Notes: a model not told the origin generated them from the sequence alone. 64,000 nucleotides of DNA from Bradyrhizobium vignae (GCF_004114425.1 NZ_RDQF01000010.1:117834-181833); one strand, 5' to 3'; counted from the first letter of the stretch, positions 28,429 to 38,110 are shown. Numbers and translations are program-made.

Positions 28429-29073
28429 ATGCAAGATACCGCCAAGCTGGCGACCAGGGTCCTGATCGTCGACGACCATCCCGTGGTGCTGTCGGGTTGC
28501 CGCACCCTGTTCGCGTCCGACCATTCAATCCGCATTGACGAAGCGACCGATGCCAAATCCGGACATCGCGCCTTTGTCAGCAAGCGGCCCGACGTCACCG
28601 TGATCGACATCAGCCTGCCCGATGTCTCCGGCTTCGAGCTGATGCGACGCATCCGCAAGGACGATCCCGACGCCAAGATCATCATGTTCAGCATGAACGA
28701 CGATCCGGCCTTCGTGGTGCGGGCAGTCGAGCTTGGGGCGCAGGGTTATGTCTCCAAGGGCGACGATCCCCGTATCCTGCTGAAAGCGGTGCGCAAGGTG
28801 GTCGCGGGCGACAATTTCATCTCGCCGCAGCTTGCGGAAGCCGTGACGTTTTCGGGCGCGGCGATCAAGGCCAATCCGGCTTCGCAGATGACACCGCGGG
28901 AGCTCGAAATTCTCCGCCTGCTTGGACGCGGCGACAAGATCGTCGAGGTCGCCGAGGCGCTCGGCATCTCCTACAAGACGGTCGCCAACACTACATCTCT
29001 GCTGAAGCAGAAGCTGGGTGCCAAGAATCACTCCGATCTGATCCGGATCGCAGTGGAGATCGGGATGAACTGA
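28429..29073 (+). CDS. NarL/FixJ-type response regulator
   Basis: 214 residues. The receiver domain shows VLIVDDHPVVLSGCR and phospho-acceptor Asp60 in TVIDISLPDVSG, then YVSKGDDP near the conserved Lys. The LuxR-type helix-turn-helix is MTPRELEILRLLGRGDKIVEVAEALGISYKTVAN. It is divergent from the HisKA_3 kinase and very likely its partner. The HTH lacks nothing obvious, so it should bind DNA. Confidence 0.93.
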   Translation: MQDTAKLATRVLIVDDHPVVLSGCRTLFASDHSIRIDEATDAKSGHRAFVSKRPDVTVIDISLPDVSGFELMRRIRKDDPDAKIIMFSMNDDPAFVVRAVELGAQGYVSKGDDPRILLKAVRKVVAGDNFISPQLAEAVTFSGAAIKANPASQMTPRELEILRLLGRGDKIVEVAEALGISYKTVANTTSLLKQKLGAKNHSDLIRIAVEIGMN

Positions 29074-29621
29074 CCTTCCGCCAGCGACCGAACCGGCTGC
29101 TCCAGGATGCAGCGGTTCGGTCGACGGATCGGCGCCGCCGTTGGCCGGGCAATGCATGGCCAACGGGCTGACACCGATCCGCGGACACAATGGGCCGAGA
29201 CTGCATTCGTTCCTGCCGCGGCCAACATTTCGGGAAAAAGCGGCATTTGGCGACACGATCTTGCCGTGCCGGCAGAAGCGGGGCCCGGAGCGGATCGGGA
29301 AGAACAGGAACATTTTTCGGCGCGCGCGGTTTTGTCCCTTGACGATTTCGTGACAGGCGACGAAAGCTTGCCGGAAGAGTTTTGACGGGTCAGCGACCCC
29401 GACGAGGCAAACCGGTCTGCACACAACGACAGACCTTCCAAGAGAAGGGCTGCGGTCATACCGCAGCCCTTTTTCATTGGGCGAGGGTGGGCCGGAAGCG
29501 GTTTCCCGATGCCGCAAAACACTTTATGGTGGCTCAAAGCAGCTGGCTGTTTAGCAAGTAGTTTCGTGAAATCAAAGGCTTAAGGATCGAGCTTCGGCTC
29601 GACCGGCCTTTGGAGGGCAGT
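29074..29621. other. 548 bp without a convincing gene
   Basis: No reading frame here has family features or a good start. Its right part carries a strong terminator (29445-29474). A TTGACG element stands at 29339, but no good -10 was matched. It may hold the 3' untranslated region of the response regulator or a small RNA; neither can be shown from sequence. Confidence 0.5.
29445..29474 (+). terminator. Rho-independent terminator
   Basis: AAGGGCTGCGGT-cat-ACCGCAGCCCTT followed by TTT. It lies 370 bp after the response regulator and 150 bp before thrC. Confidence 0.88.
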
Positions 29622-31040
29622 TTGACTCGTTATATCTCAACCCGGGGCGAGGCCCCCGAACTCGGCTTCTGTGACGTGATGCTGACCGGGCTCGCCCGCG
29701 ACGGTGGTCTATATGTGCCAGCGACGTGGCCACAGCTCCCGACTGAGACGATCGCCGGATTCTTCGGCCGTCCCTATTGGGAGGTCGCGGTCGACGTGAT
29801 TCGGCCCTTCGCCGGCCGCGAGATCTCGGACGCCGAGCTCGGTCGCATGGCGAACGAGGCCTATGCCACCTTCCGCCATCCCGCGGTGGTGCCACTACGC
29901 CAAATGTCGCCGCATCAGTTCGTGCTGGAGCTATTCCACGGTCCGACGCTCGCCTTCAAGGACGTGGCGATGCAGCTGATCTCGCGGCTGATGGATCATG
30001 TGCTCGCCAAGCGCGGCCAGCGCACCACCATCGTGGTCGCGACGTCGGGCGATACCGGCGGCGCCGCGGTCGAAGCCTTTGCAGGACTCGAGAATGTCGA
30101 TCTCATCGTGCTGTTTCCGCACGGCCGCATCTCCGAGGTGCAGCAGCGGATGATGACGACGACGGGCGCCGCCAATGTGCATGCGCTCGCCATCGAAGGC
30201 ACGTTCGACGATTGCCAGGCGCTCGTGAAGGGGATGTTCAACAATCATCGCTTCCGCGATGCGACCTCGCTCTCCGGTGTCAATTCCATCAACTGGGCGC
30301 GCATCGTCGCCCAGGTGGTCTATTATTTCACCTCCGCCGTTGCCGTCGGTGCGCCGGCGCGCGCGGTCGATTTCGTCGTGCCGACGGGCAATTTCGGCGA
30401 CATCTTCGCCGGCTATGTCGCCAAGCGCATGGGGCTGCCGGTGCGCACCCTGCGCATCGCCGCCAACGTCAACGACATCCTGGCGCGGACGCTGAAGACT
30501 GGAATCTACGAGGTGCGCGAGGTGCACGCGACGGCGTCGCCGTCGATGGACATCCAGATCTCGTCGAATTTCGAGCGACTGCTGTTCGAGGCCGGCCGGC
30601 GCGATGCCGCCGGCGTGCGCCGTCTGATGGAGTCGCTGAAGCAGTCCGGACGTTTCGTGCTGCCGGATGCGACGCTCGCCGCGATCCGCGAGGAGTTCGA
30701 TGCCGGGCGCGCCGACGAGACCGAGACGTCGGCTGCGATCCGCGCCGCCTGGCGTGAAGCCGGTGAGCTGGTCGATCCTCATACGGCCGTGGCGCTTGCC
30801 GTCGCGGACCGCGACACCACCGACACCAGGGTACCGAGCATCGTGCTCTCCACCGCCCATCCGGCCAAATTCCCCGACGCTGTCAAGGCGGCTTGCGGCC
30901 AGCGGCCGCAACTGCCGGCCTGGCTCGACGGCTTGATGACTAAATCCGAACACATGAGGGTGATGAAGAACGATCAGGCCAAGGTCGAGCGGTTCGTGCT
31001 GTCGGTCAGCCGCGCCGCAAAGCAGGGAGTTGCCGGATGA
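29622..31040 (+). CDS. thrC: Threonine synthase
   Basis: 472-residue PLP enzyme converting O-phosphohomoserine to threonine. TRYISTRGEAPELGFCDVMLTGLARDGGLY is the family opening. The PLP lysine is in HGPTLAFKDVAMQL, and VATSGDTGGAAVEAF binds the phosphate. The start is TTG 29622, with GGAGG seven bases before it; no ATG is available, and this start gives the family's exact beginning. A UUCG-loop hairpin precedes the ribosome site. The stop overlaps the next gene's ATG. Confidence 0.94.
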   Translation: MTRYISTRGEAPELGFCDVMLTGLARDGGLYVPATWPQLPTETIAGFFGRPYWEVAVDVIRPFAGREISDAELGRMANEAYATFRHPAVVPLRQMSPHQFVLELFHGPTLAFKDVAMQLISRLMDHVLAKRGQRTTIVVATSGDTGGAAVEAFAGLENVDLIVLFPHGRISEVQQRMMTTTGAANVHALAIEGTFDDCQALVKGMFNNHRFRDATSLSGVNSINWARIVAQVVYYFTSAVAVGAPARAVDFVVPTGNFGDIFAGYVAKRMGLPVRTLRIAANVNDILARTLKTGIYEVREVHATASPSMDIQISSNFERLLFEAGRRDAAGVRRLMESLKQSGRFVLPDATLAAIREEFDAGRADETETSAAIRAAWREAGELVDPHTAVALAVADRDTTDTRVPSIVLSTAHPAKFPDAVKAACGQRPQLPAWLDGLMTKSEHMRVMKNDQAKVERFVLSVSRAAKQGVAG

Positions 31041-32326
31041 GCGTCGAGATCTCCAAGCTTGCCTCCGGCCTGACCGTCGTCACCGACGAGATGCCTCACC
31101 TCGAAACCGCGGCGCTCGGGGTCTGGGCCGGCGTCGGCGGACGCGACGAAAAGCCCAACGAGCACGGCATCTCGCATCTGCTCGAGCACATGGCGTTCAA
31201 GGGCACGACGAAGCGCTCTTCGCGCGAGATCGTCGAGGAGATCGAGGCGGTGGGCGGCGACCTCAATGCCGGCACCTCGACCGAGACCACGTCCTACTAT
31301 GCGCGGGTGCTGAAGGCCGACGTGCCGCTCGCGCTCGATGTGCTCGCCGACATCCTCGCCAATCCCGCCTTCGAGCCCGACGAGCTGGAGCGCGAGAAGA
31401 ACGTCATCGTGCAGGAGATCGGCGCGGCGCAGGACACGCCCGACGACGTCGTGTTCGAGCATCTCAACGAGCTCTGCTATCCCGACCAGCCGATGGGCCG
31501 TTCCCTGCTCGGCACGGCCAAGACGCTGCGCGCCTTCAACCGCGACATGCTGCGTGGCTATCTCTCGACGCATTATCGCGGACCCGACATGGTGGTGGCG
31601 GCGGCCGGCGCAGTTGATCACAGCCAAGTCGTCGCCGAGGTCGAGAGACGCTTTGCGAGTTTCGAGGGGACGCCGGGGCCGAAGCCGCAGACCGCTCAGT
31701 TCGGCCAGGGCGGCACCAAGGTCGTGCATCGCGAGCTCGAGCAGGCGCATCTGACGCTGGCGCTGGAAGGCGTGCCCCAGACGGATTCGTCGCTGTTCTC
31801 GCTCCAGGTCTTCACCAATATTCTCGGCGGCGGAATGTCGTCGCGGCTGTTCCAGGAGGTGCGTGAGAAGCGCGGCCTCTGCTACTCCATCTACACCTTC
31901 CACGCGCCCTACAGCGATACCGGCTTCTTCGGCCTCTATACCGGCACCGATCCGGCCGACGCGCCGGAGATGATGGAGGTGGTGGTCGACATCATGAACG
32001 ACTCTGTGGAGACGCTGACCGATGCCGAGATCGCCCGGGCCAAGGCGCAGATGAAGGCGGGTCTCCTGATGGCCATGGAGAGCTGCTCCTCCCGTGCCGA
32101 GCAGCTCGCCCGGCATGTGCTCGCCTATGGGCGGCCGCAGACGGTTCAGGAATTGGTGGCCCGGATCGATGCCGTCAGCATCGAATCGACGAGGGATGCG
32201 GCGCGAGCGCTGCTGTCGCGGAGCCGGCCCGCCGTTGTCGCATTGGGCAGTGGCAGGGGTCTGGACACGGCGGTATCTTTTGCGGAAGGATTGACCCGGG
32301 CGCGCGCCAAGGCGCGGTTGCATTAG
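31037..32326 (+). CDS. M16 family zinc peptidase (processing-peptidase like)
   Basis: 429 residues. The inverted zinc motif HLLEH gives His47, Glu50 and His51 (GISHLLEHMAFKGT), with downstream acidic ligand region RARVLKADVPLALDVLADIL. The second half has the matching non-catalytic M16 fold, including GGGMSSRLFQEVREKRGLCY. It resembles the single-chain bacterial relatives of mitochondrial processing peptidase. Its ATG overlaps the thrC stop (ATGA), a pairing found in many rhizobia, so the two are co-translated; a shared function is not obvious. Confidence 0.93.
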   Translation: MSVEISKLASGLTVVTDEMPHLETAALGVWAGVGGRDEKPNEHGISHLLEHMAFKGTTKRSSREIVEEIEAVGGDLNAGTSTETTSYYARVLKADVPLALDVLADILANPAFEPDELEREKNVIVQEIGAAQDTPDDVVFEHLNELCYPDQPMGRSLLGTAKTLRAFNRDMLRGYLSTHYRGPDMVVAAAGAVDHSQVVAEVERRFASFEGTPGPKPQTAQFGQGGTKVVHRELEQAHLTLALEGVPQTDSSLFSLQVFTNILGGGMSSRLFQEVREKRGLCYSIYTFHAPYSDTGFFGLYTGTDPADAPEMMEVVVDIMNDSVETLTDAEIARAKAQMKAGLLMAMESCSSRAEQLARHVLAYGRPQTVQELVARIDAVSIESTRDAARALLSRSRPAVVALGSGRGLDTAVSFAEGLTRARAKARLH

Positions 32327-32366
32327 GAGCCGCGCTACGGCGGGACCGCCCCCGGAAAGCATCACC

Positions 32367-32954
32367 ATGGCCCTCTTTCGCCTGCCGTCCAGTGGACCCG
32401 CCGCCCTCGCGCCGCGCGGCAACGGGCTGTTGCTGCGCGCGCCGCAAATGTCCGACTTCCTGCAATGGGCTCATTTACGCGAAACCAGCCGCGACTATCT
32501 CACGCCCTGGGAACCGATCTGGCCGTCTGACGATCTCACCCGGTCCGGCTTCCGCCGTCGTCTGCGCCGCTATTCCGAGGACATCGCCGCCGACCGCTCC
32601 TATCCCTTTCTGATCTTCCGGGAGCTCGACGGCGCCCTGATCGGCGGCATCACGCTGGCCAATGTTCGGCGTGGCATCGTGCAGGCCGGCACCATCGGCT
32701 ACTGGGTCGGGCAGCCCTACGCGCATCGCGGCTACATGACGGCCGCACTGCGGGTGCTGCTGCCGACGCTGTTCGGCGAGCTCAATCTGCACCGGGTCGA
32801 TGCCGCCTGCATTCCCACCAATGCGCCGTCGATCCGGGTGCTGGAGAAGTGCGGCTTCTCCCGCGAGGGCCTGGCGCGCCGCTATCTCTGCATCAATGGA
32901 ATTTGGCAGGATCACCTGCTGTTCGGGCTGCTGCACGAGGATTTCCGCGGCTGA
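32367..32954 (+). CDS. GNAT family N-acetyltransferase (RimJ/RimL type)
   Basis: 195 residues with RimJ/RimL-like features: LLLRAPQMSDFLQWAHLRETSRDYL, ALIGGITLANVRRGIVQAGTIGYWVGQPYAHRGYM (acetyl-CoA binding) and LNLHRVDAACIPTNAPSIRVLEKCGF. Acetylation of a protein N-terminus or an antibiotic would fit the family; the substrate is unknown. It follows the M16 gene by 40 bp. Confidence 0.92.
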   Translation: MALFRLPSSGPAALAPRGNGLLLRAPQMSDFLQWAHLRETSRDYLTPWEPIWPSDDLTRSGFRRRLRRYSEDIAADRSYPFLIFRELDGALIGGITLANVRRGIVQAGTIGYWVGQPYAHRGYMTAALRVLLPTLFGELNLHRVDAACIPTNAPSIRVLEKCGFSREGLARRYLCINGIWQDHLLFGLLHEDFRG

Positions 32955-33113
32955 CCGGGGAGCTCCTGCGGCCAAAGTCTCGATGGTCCCGCCCTGTTGG
33001 CTGTTCTATTCGCTTGCCTTGCTGTCCGCCTTGGGTTCGCCGATTTTGGCGATATAACGGCGCGGGCCAGCCGGTAGATCGGCCCGAATGTTGTGATGGG
33101 AGTATGGGTGTCG

Positions 33114-33764
33114 ATGGTGAAGGAGCTTCGGTCATCGCGGACGACGTTGCTGCGGGGGACGGCGCTCGCGTTGGCGTTGTCAGTTGCGCTCACGACCGTC
33201 TCGCCGGCGGCGGCCCAGTCCTTGAGCGACCGCTTCAAGAGCCTGTTCGGCGGCAAGCCGGACGAGCCGGCCCAGCCCAATCCAGCGCCGGCGCCCGGCC
33301 AGCCGGCCGAAGACGACATCGACTGCCCGCAGGTCACCGTGCGCTCCGGCGCCTCCACCTATGCGGTCGGTGCGAGCGGCAAGCAGGCCGTCGGTAACGA
33401 CATCCGCTTCCAGGCAACGATCACCAAGATGGCACGCGAATGCGCCCGGAGCGGCGGTGATATCACCGCCCGGATCGGCATCCAGGGCCGCGTCATCGCA
33501 GGTCCCGCCGGTGCGCCCGCGACCGTCGAGGTCCCCTTGCGTGTTGCGGTGGTGCAGGGTGGCGTCGGCGAAAAGGTCATCGCCTCGAAGGCCTACCGGA
33601 CGACAGTCGCAATGTCGGAGGGCGGCAGTGTGCCCTTCAGCTTCATTGTCGAGGATCTGTCCTATCCCGTGCCTTCAGCCGCGGTCGCGGATTCCTACAT
33701 TTTCTACGTCGGCTTCGATCCGCAGGCGCTTTCGCCCGAGCCGAAGGGGCGGAAGAAGAAGTAG
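33114..33764 (+). CDS. Exported protein, unknown function
   Basis: 216 residues. A signal peptide (LLRGTALALALSVALTTVSPAAAQ) precedes a Pro-rich linker (KPDEPAQPNPAPAPGQPAED) and a beta-rich domain with DIDCPQVTVRSGAS and a late FSFIVEDLSYPVP. I recognise no named family. ATG 33114 puts the charged n-region (VKELRSSRTTLLR) directly before the hydrophobic core; ATG 33096 or an earlier GTG are possible. It is followed by a long inverted repeat and a terminator. Confidence 0.78.
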   Translation: MVKELRSSRTTLLRGTALALALSVALTTVSPAAAQSLSDRFKSLFGGKPDEPAQPNPAPAPGQPAEDDIDCPQVTVRSGASTYAVGASGKQAVGNDIRFQATITKMARECARSGGDITARIGIQGRVIAGPAGAPATVEVPLRVAVVQGGVGEKVIASKAYRTTVAMSEGGSVPFSFIVEDLSYPVPSAAVADSYIFYVGFDPQALSPEPKGRKKK

Positions 33765-33773
33765 GCGATGTCT

Positions 33774-33896
33774 CGTGCCCCGGACGCGGCGCGGCGCTTC
33801 TTTAGCGCTGCGCGGCAGAGCCGGGGCCCGGAGCTGCCGATGCTGGGTCCCGGCTCTGCGTCGCGTCATTTCATGCCGCGCCGCGTCCGGGACACG
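33774..33896. repeat. GTGCCCCGG...CCGGGACAC long inverted repeat, copy 2
   Basis: GTGCCCCGGACGCGGCGCGG (33775-33794) pairs with GCCGCGCCGCGTCCGGGACA (33875-33894). The inner block GGGTCCCGGCTCTGCG is shared with the copy at 15791-15922. It lies between convergent genes. Confidence 0.78.
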
Positions 33897-33906
33897 CGCA
33901 AGCAGC

Positions 33907-33940
33907 AAAAAAGCCGGCGCTCATCGCGCCGGCTTTTTTT
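33907..33940. terminator. Bidirectional Rho-independent terminator
   Basis: AAAAAAGCCGGCGC-tcatc-GCGCCGGCTTTTTTT. A-run and T-run are on both sides, so it can end both the rightward exported-protein gene and the leftward ATP synthase operon. Confidence 0.92.
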
Positions 33941-33960
33941 GATTGGTGAGGCGTTCGCCC

Positions 33961-34446
33961 TCAGTTCAGCTTTTGCCGAACCTCGTTGATGCCCTTGGCG
34001 AGCAGGTCGTCGGCGACCTGGCCCCTGACCGACTGCGACAGGATGGTCGAGGCGGCCTGGACGGCGGCTTCTGCGGCCGCGGCGCGGACGTCGGCCAGCG
34101 CCTGGGCCTCGGCGAGCGCGATCTTGCTCTCCGCGGTCTTGGTACGACGGGCGACGAAGTCTTCCATCTTCGCCTTGGCGTCGGCAGCGATGCGCTCGGC
34201 TTCGGCCTTGGCGTTGGCGATGATGTCGGCAGCTTCACGCTCGGCCGTGGCGCTGCGCGCCTTGTAGTCGGCGAGCACCTTGGCCGCCTCCTGCTTGAGG
34301 CGCGCGGCGTCGTCGAGCTCGGCCTTGATGCGGGCGGCGCGATGATCGAGCGCAGTCATCGCCGACTTGAAGACGCCGAGATAGCCGAACACGATCATCA
34401 GGATCACGAAGGCGACGGCGACCCAGGTTTCAGGATCGAAGAACAT
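33961..34446 (-). CDS. atpF: ATP synthase F0 subunit b
   Basis: 161-residue peripheral-stalk subunit: one N-terminal span ([18 protein letters not shown]) and a long charged coiled coil rich in Ala, Glu and Lys. It is the last gene of the atpI-B-E-b'-b run, 6 bp after b'. Photosynthetic and many alphaproteobacteria carry two different b-type subunits, as here. Confidence 0.94.
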   Translation of the reverse strand: MFFDPETWVAVAFVILMIVFGYLGVFKSAMTALDHRAARIKAELDDAARLKQEAAKVLADYKARSATAEREAADIIANAKAEAERIAADAKAKMEDFVARRTKTAESKIALAEAQALADVRAAAAEAAVQAASTILSQSVRGQVADDLLAKGINEVRQKLN

Positions 34447-34452
34447 CTGTGG

Positions 34453-35019
34453 CTAACCCTTCAAGGACGCATCGACAGCGGCATTGACCGAGGTGGCATC
34501 CGGAATGATTCCGGTGAGCTGCTGCACGATCTGACCTGCCGCATCCGCCGCGATGCCGCGGACGTTGCTCATGGCGGTGGTGCGGGTCGAGGCGATGGTC
34601 TTCTCCGCCTCGGCGAGCTTGGCCGCCAGCTGCTCTTCCAGCGCCTTGCGTTCGGCGTCCGCCTGCGCATTCGCCTTGTCGCGGGATTCGTTGCCGATCG
34701 CCTGCGCCCGCGAACGCGCCGAAGCGAGCTCGCTTTCATAGGCTTTCAGCGCAGCCTCGGACTGGTCCTTCAGCCTCTGCGCTTCAGTGAGGTCGCCCTC
34801 GATCTTGTTCTGGCGTGCTTCGATCGCACCGCCGACCTTCGGCAGAGCGAGCTTGGACACGATCACGTAAAGCAGGACGAAGAAGATCGCGAGCGACACC
34901 AGCTGCGAAGCATAGGTGCTGCTCTCGAACGGCGGAAAGCCGCCGCTGTGATGACCGCCATCGGCTTCGGTGTGGGCACCCGCCGCCGGTCCTTTTGCCC
35001 CGCCATGACTCTCAGCCAT
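34453..35019 (-). CDS. atpG: ATP synthase F0 subunit b'
   Basis: 188 residues. A long polar N-terminus with histidines ([14 protein letters not shown]) precedes one span ([20 protein letters not shown]), then [19 protein letters not shown] begins the coiled coil. This is the diverged b' that pairs with b in the stalk. It lies between atpE (61 bp) and atpF (6 bp). Confidence 0.94.
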   Translation of the reverse strand: MAESHGGAKGPAAGAHTEADGGHHSGGFPPFESSTYASQLVSLAIFFVLLYVIVSKLALPKVGGAIEARQNKIEGDLTEAQRLKDQSEAALKAYESELASARSRAQAIGNESRDKANAQADAERKALEEQLAAKLAEAEKTIASTRTTAMSNVRGIAADAAGQIVQQLTGIIPDATSVNAAVDASLKG

Positions 35020-35080
35020 GGAGTACTCCCGTTGCTGTCACGCGCCGCTTCGGATGAAGCGGCGCGAAAGAAGTCGTTCT

Positions 35081-35308
35081 TTAGAAAACGAACAGCAGAA
35101 GCAGCGCGATCAGCAGCGAGAAGATGCCGAGCGCTTCGGTCACGGCGAAGCCGAAGATCAGGTTGCCGAACTGGCCCTGAGCGGCCGACGGGTTGCGAAC
35201 GGCTGCGGCGAGGTAGTTGCCGAAGATCACGCCCACACCGACGCCCGCACCGCCCATGCCGATGCACGCGATGCCCGCGCCGATAAGTTTTGCTGCTGCC
35301 GGATCCAT
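35081..35308 (-). CDS. atpE: ATP synthase F0 subunit c
   Basis: 75-residue ring subunit of two spans with the GxGxGxG-rich first helix ([14 protein letters not shown]), the polar loop (RNPSAAQGQ) and the proton-binding Glu58 in [15 protein letters not shown]. It is 53 bp after atpB. AGGAGT lies in front of the ATG. The essential carboxylate is Glu, as usual in this group. Confidence 0.96.
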   Translation of the reverse strand: MDPAAAKLIGAGIACIGMGGAGVGVGVIFGNYLAAAVRNPSAAQGQFGNLIFGFAVTEALGIFSLLIALLLLFVF

Positions 35309-35361
35309 TTTAGACTCCTTGGAAGAAAGATTGCGTTGTGGGTGGAAATTCCCCGGACCGC

Positions 35362-36111
35362 TCAGTGTCCCGGATGAATGGCGTCGTTGAGGTAGATGCA
35401 GGTCAGGATCGCGAACACGTAAGCCTGCAGGAACGCGACCAGGATCTCGAGCGCGTACAGCGCGATCGTGAGCGCCAGCGGCAGCACGCCGCCGACCCAG
35501 CCGATGGCGCCGAGCGAGAAGCCCAGCATGGCGACGAAGCCCGCGAACACCTTCAACGCGATGTGGCCGGCCAGCATGTTGGCGAACAGACGAATGCTGT
35601 GCGAGACCGGCCGCAGGAAGAACGACAGCACCTCGATGAACATGACCAGCGGCAGGACGTAGCCGGGGACGCCGTGAGGAACGAAGATCTTGAAGAATTT
35701 CAGGCCGTTCTTGGCGATGCCGTAGATCAGCACGGTGAAGAAGACCAGGAGCGCCAGCCCGGCGGTGACGATCAGGTGGCTGGAGACCGTGAAAGTGTAG
35801 GGGATGATGCCGACCAGGTTCGAGACGCAGATGAACATGAACAGCGAGAAGATCAGCGGGAAGAACTTCATGCCCTCCGCGCCGGCCGTCGAACGGATGG
35901 TCGAGGCGACGAACTCGTAGGAGATCTCGGCGACCGATTGCAGGCGCCCGGGAACCAGCTGCGAGCCGCTCGCGAGCATCAAGAGCGAGATGATCGCGAC
36001 CGCCACCAGCATGTAGAGCGACGAATTGGTGAAGGCGATCGTGTGATTGCCGATATGGCCCAGGGTGAAGAGAGGCTCGATGTTGAACTGGTGGATCGGG
36101 TCGATTTTCAT
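35362..36111 (-). CDS. atpB: ATP synthase F0 subunit a
   Basis: 249-residue proton-channel subunit with five to six spans. The essential Arg is Arg174 in [14 protein letters not shown]; the late block [16 protein letters not shown] is also typical. It is second in the F0 operon. Between it and atpI lie about 113 bp with several GC-rich palindromes. Confidence 0.95.
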   Translation of the reverse strand: MKIDPIHQFNIEPLFTLGHIGNHTIAFTNSSLYMLVAVAIISLLMLASGSQLVPGRLQSVAEISYEFVASTIRSTAGAEGMKFFPLIFSLFMFICVSNLVGIIPYTFTVSSHLIVTAGLALLVFFTVLIYGIAKNGLKFFKIFVPHGVPGYVLPLVMFIEVLSFFLRPVSHSIRLFANMLAGHIALKVFAGFVAMLGFSLGAIGWVGGVLPLALTIALYALEILVAFLQAYVFAILTCIYLNDAIHPGH

Positions 36112-36224
36112 CAGCGCGGCATCTCTTGGTCTGCCGGGCTATGCCGGCGGGTCTCGGTCTGCCGGCCGGGCCGGCCCGTACCGGCGAGGCCGGCACGATC
36201 ATTCCTCTCCTGGTGGGACCAGCT

Positions 36225-36599
36225 TTAAGAACCACCGCGCCTGTTTTGACCCGCACCCGCCGACCTCACCACATTCACCACGCCGGCGACGAAGCCCAGC
36301 AGCGTGAACACGATGAACCCGAAAGGCGACGTCGACAGCAAGCGGTCGAACCCCCAGCCAATCCCCGCTCCGACAATGACGCCGGCGATCAACTCGGAGG
36401 ATAACCGGAAACCAAGCGCCATCGCCGAGGCTCTGGCCGCTCTGTCTCCCTCGTCACCTGCGGGTTGCTCGGTCCTGGTCCGGCGATCGCGAATTTCGGA
36501 CAACCGCTGATCAAGACTTCCGAGCCGTTCGGAAAGCGCAGCTTCCTCGGGCGATCTATCGCGATCTCCATTCTCGCCGTGCTCCGTGCCCTGTGTCAT
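36225..36599 (-). CDS. atpI: AtpI/AtpZ family protein
   Basis: 124 residues: a polar N-terminus ([18 protein letters not shown]), then two spans ([17 protein letters not shown] and [20 protein letters not shown]), the usual AtpI/AtpZ layout. These proteins help assemble or supply Mg or Ca to the c-ring. It starts the F0 operon on the minus strand. Confidence 0.88.
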   Translation of the reverse strand: MTQGTEHGENGDRDRSPEEAALSERLGSLDQRLSEIRDRRTRTEQPAGDEGDRAARASAMALGFRLSSELIAGVIVGAGIGWGFDRLLSTSPFGFIVFTLLGFVAGVVNVVRSAGAGQNRRGGS

Positions 36600-36959
36600 G
36601 CAACGAAGACCCGAAACGCCGCGGCTGAATGGAAATTACGCCCGCCACCCTCAAAAGCCGCGCGGACCATACTGATGGGCCATAATCAAGTCAAGCCAAG
36701 TCACGATTGCGTCGCTTTCAGTTATGTATTTGATTTGTCTTGTGATATTGGCGCGCGCGGCAGCGCTGCACACAGCGTGACGCCGCACCGCAGCAGGTCT
36801 GCTCACGATCGGCGGATGCCGCTGTCCTTTTGCCGCACGACCGGGATCAAAGAAGCCATCCCGTTCGTTGATTTCAGGGGACGGGTTTTTGGCGGCGGAC
36901 TGCCCGATGGGGGTGTAGAATTGCACAGAAGCCGCAGCAGTGCCGTGCCGGAGGCAGTG
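36600..36959. other. 360 bp divergent intergenic region
   Basis: Lies between atpI and the exported coiled-coil gene, which are divergent, so both promoters should be here. An AT-richer stretch (36700-36750) interrupts otherwise GC-rich DNA. No gene or clear operator was recognised. Confidence 0.5.
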
Positions 36960-37475
36960 ATGAGACCAGCGATGTCATCCACAACATCATGGCTAGCGGC
37001 GGCTGCCGCGGTGATGGTCGTCGGCGGCGGCCTCGTCGCTGCGCAATCGGTGCCCGACGGCGAAAATGGCCGCTACAACATGACGCCCATCCCAGAGGGC
37101 GTGCTGCGGCTCGACACGCGCACCGGCACGGTATCGACCTGCACCAAGAACGGCGCCGGCTGGGCCTGCTACGCGGTGCCTGACGAGCGGACCGCACTCG
37201 ATACCGAGATCGGCAGGCTCCAGGCGGAGGTCGAGAGGCTGAAGGGACAGCTCGCAGCGGGGCCGACGGTGTCGGGCAAGATCGACGAGGCGCTGCCGAA
37301 GTCCGACTCGCTGAAGAAAGCCGAGCCCAAGGTCGCCGAGGGCGAGCGCAAGATCGAGATCCCGCTGCCGAGCGACCAGGACATCGATCGCGTGATGTCG
37401 TTCCTGGAGAAGGCCTGGCGGCGGCTGATCGACATGGCCAACCGCGTGCAGAAGGACGTGTCGGGGAAGATTTGA
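36960..37475 (+). CDS. Exported coiled-coil protein, unknown function
   Basis: 171 residues. A signal-like segment (WLAAAAAVMVVGGGLVAAQ) precedes RLDTRTGTVSTCTKNGAGWACYAVPDER, then a coiled coil (LDTEIGRLQAEVERLKGQL) and a charged helix ending VMSFLEKAWRRLIDMANRVQ. A GGAGG site sits before the ATG. It is divergent from atpI. I know similar proteins only as conserved hypotheticals in Bradyrhizobium. Confidence 0.82.
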   Translation: MRPAMSSTTSWLAAAAAVMVVGGGLVAAQSVPDGENGRYNMTPIPEGVLRLDTRTGTVSTCTKNGAGWACYAVPDERTALDTEIGRLQAEVERLKGQLAAGPTVSGKIDEALPKSDSLKKAEPKVAEGERKIEIPLPSDQDIDRVMSFLEKAWRRLIDMANRVQKDVSGKI

Positions 37476-37509
37476 GGGCGCCTTCGCTATCCATGCGTTG
37501 AGGTGCCGT

Positions 37510-37600
37510 AGGGGTGGCAAAGGCGCGAAGCGCCGTGCCCACCACCTCGATATCGTCGCGGGGATTGGTGGGCACGCTTCGCTTTGCCCGCCCTACGGCG
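37510..37600. repeat. GTGGGCA dispersed inverted repeat, copy 2
   Basis: GGCAAAGGCGCGAAGCGCCGTGCCC and GTGGGCACGCTTCGCTTTGCCC hairpins, in inverted order to the copy at 9384-9473. It lies immediately before yjbQ. Confidence 0.75.
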
Positions 37601-37623
37601 GCTTTCCAAGTTGAGAGAATTTG

Positions 37624-38097
37624 ATGACATCAGCCAAATCCGTAACCCGCTCGGCGCCATCGACGGTGCAAGCCACCACCATCTCGTCGTCGCTGCTGAC
37701 CGTGCAGACATCGGGCCGCGGCTTTACCGATCTCACCAGCGAAGCCGCGAAGTTCATCGCCGAGGCAAACGCGCGCGACGGCGCGCTGACGCTGTTCATC
37801 CGCCACACCTCGGCCTCGCTGACGATTCAGGAGAACGCCGATCCGTCCGTGCTCGTCGATCTCAGCACCGCGCTGTCCCGGCTTGCGCCGGAGAATGCCG
37901 GATGGACGCACGACACCGAAGGGCCGGACGATATGCCCGCGCATGTCAAGACGATGCTGACGGGGGCCTCGCTTCAGGTCCCGGTCCTGAACGGCAAGCT
38001 TGCGCTCGGCACCTGGCAGGCGATCTATCTGATCGAGCATCGCAGCCGGCCGCACCACCGCGAGGTCGTGCTGCAATTCGTCGGCAGCAATCAGTAA
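37624..38097 (+). CDS. YjbQ family (UPF0047) protein
   Basis: 157 residues with the compact YjbQ fold: TLFIRHTSASLTIQENADPSVLVDL, the histidine-containing signature, and HVKTMLTGASLQVPVLNGKLALGTWQ. Family members complement thiamine-phosphate synthesis weakly, and the physiological role is uncertain. ATG 37624 is used. A strong GC hairpin follows the gene. Confidence 0.9.
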   Translation: MTSAKSVTRSAPSTVQATTISSSLLTVQTSGRGFTDLTSEAAKFIAEANARDGALTLFIRHTSASLTIQENADPSVLVDLSTALSRLAPENAGWTHDTEGPDDMPAHVKTMLTGASLQVPVLNGKLALGTWQAIYLIEHRSRPHHREVVLQFVGSNQ

Positions 38098-38110
38098 GCG
38101 CTCAAAGCAA

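Noticed and set aside
29107..29385. 92-codon plus-strand frame after the response regulator
   Set aside because: No family match or good ribosome site; kept only as a gap description.
36112..36224. GC-rich palindromes between atpI and atpB as a regulatory RNA
   Set aside because: CCGGC-type symmetry is expected in such GC-rich DNA and no consistent structure stood out.
35081..36256. 391-codon minus-strand frame ending with AtpE
   Set aside because: Only the last 75 codons are AtpE; the rest is an out-of-frame reading of atpB. AtpE begins at 35308.
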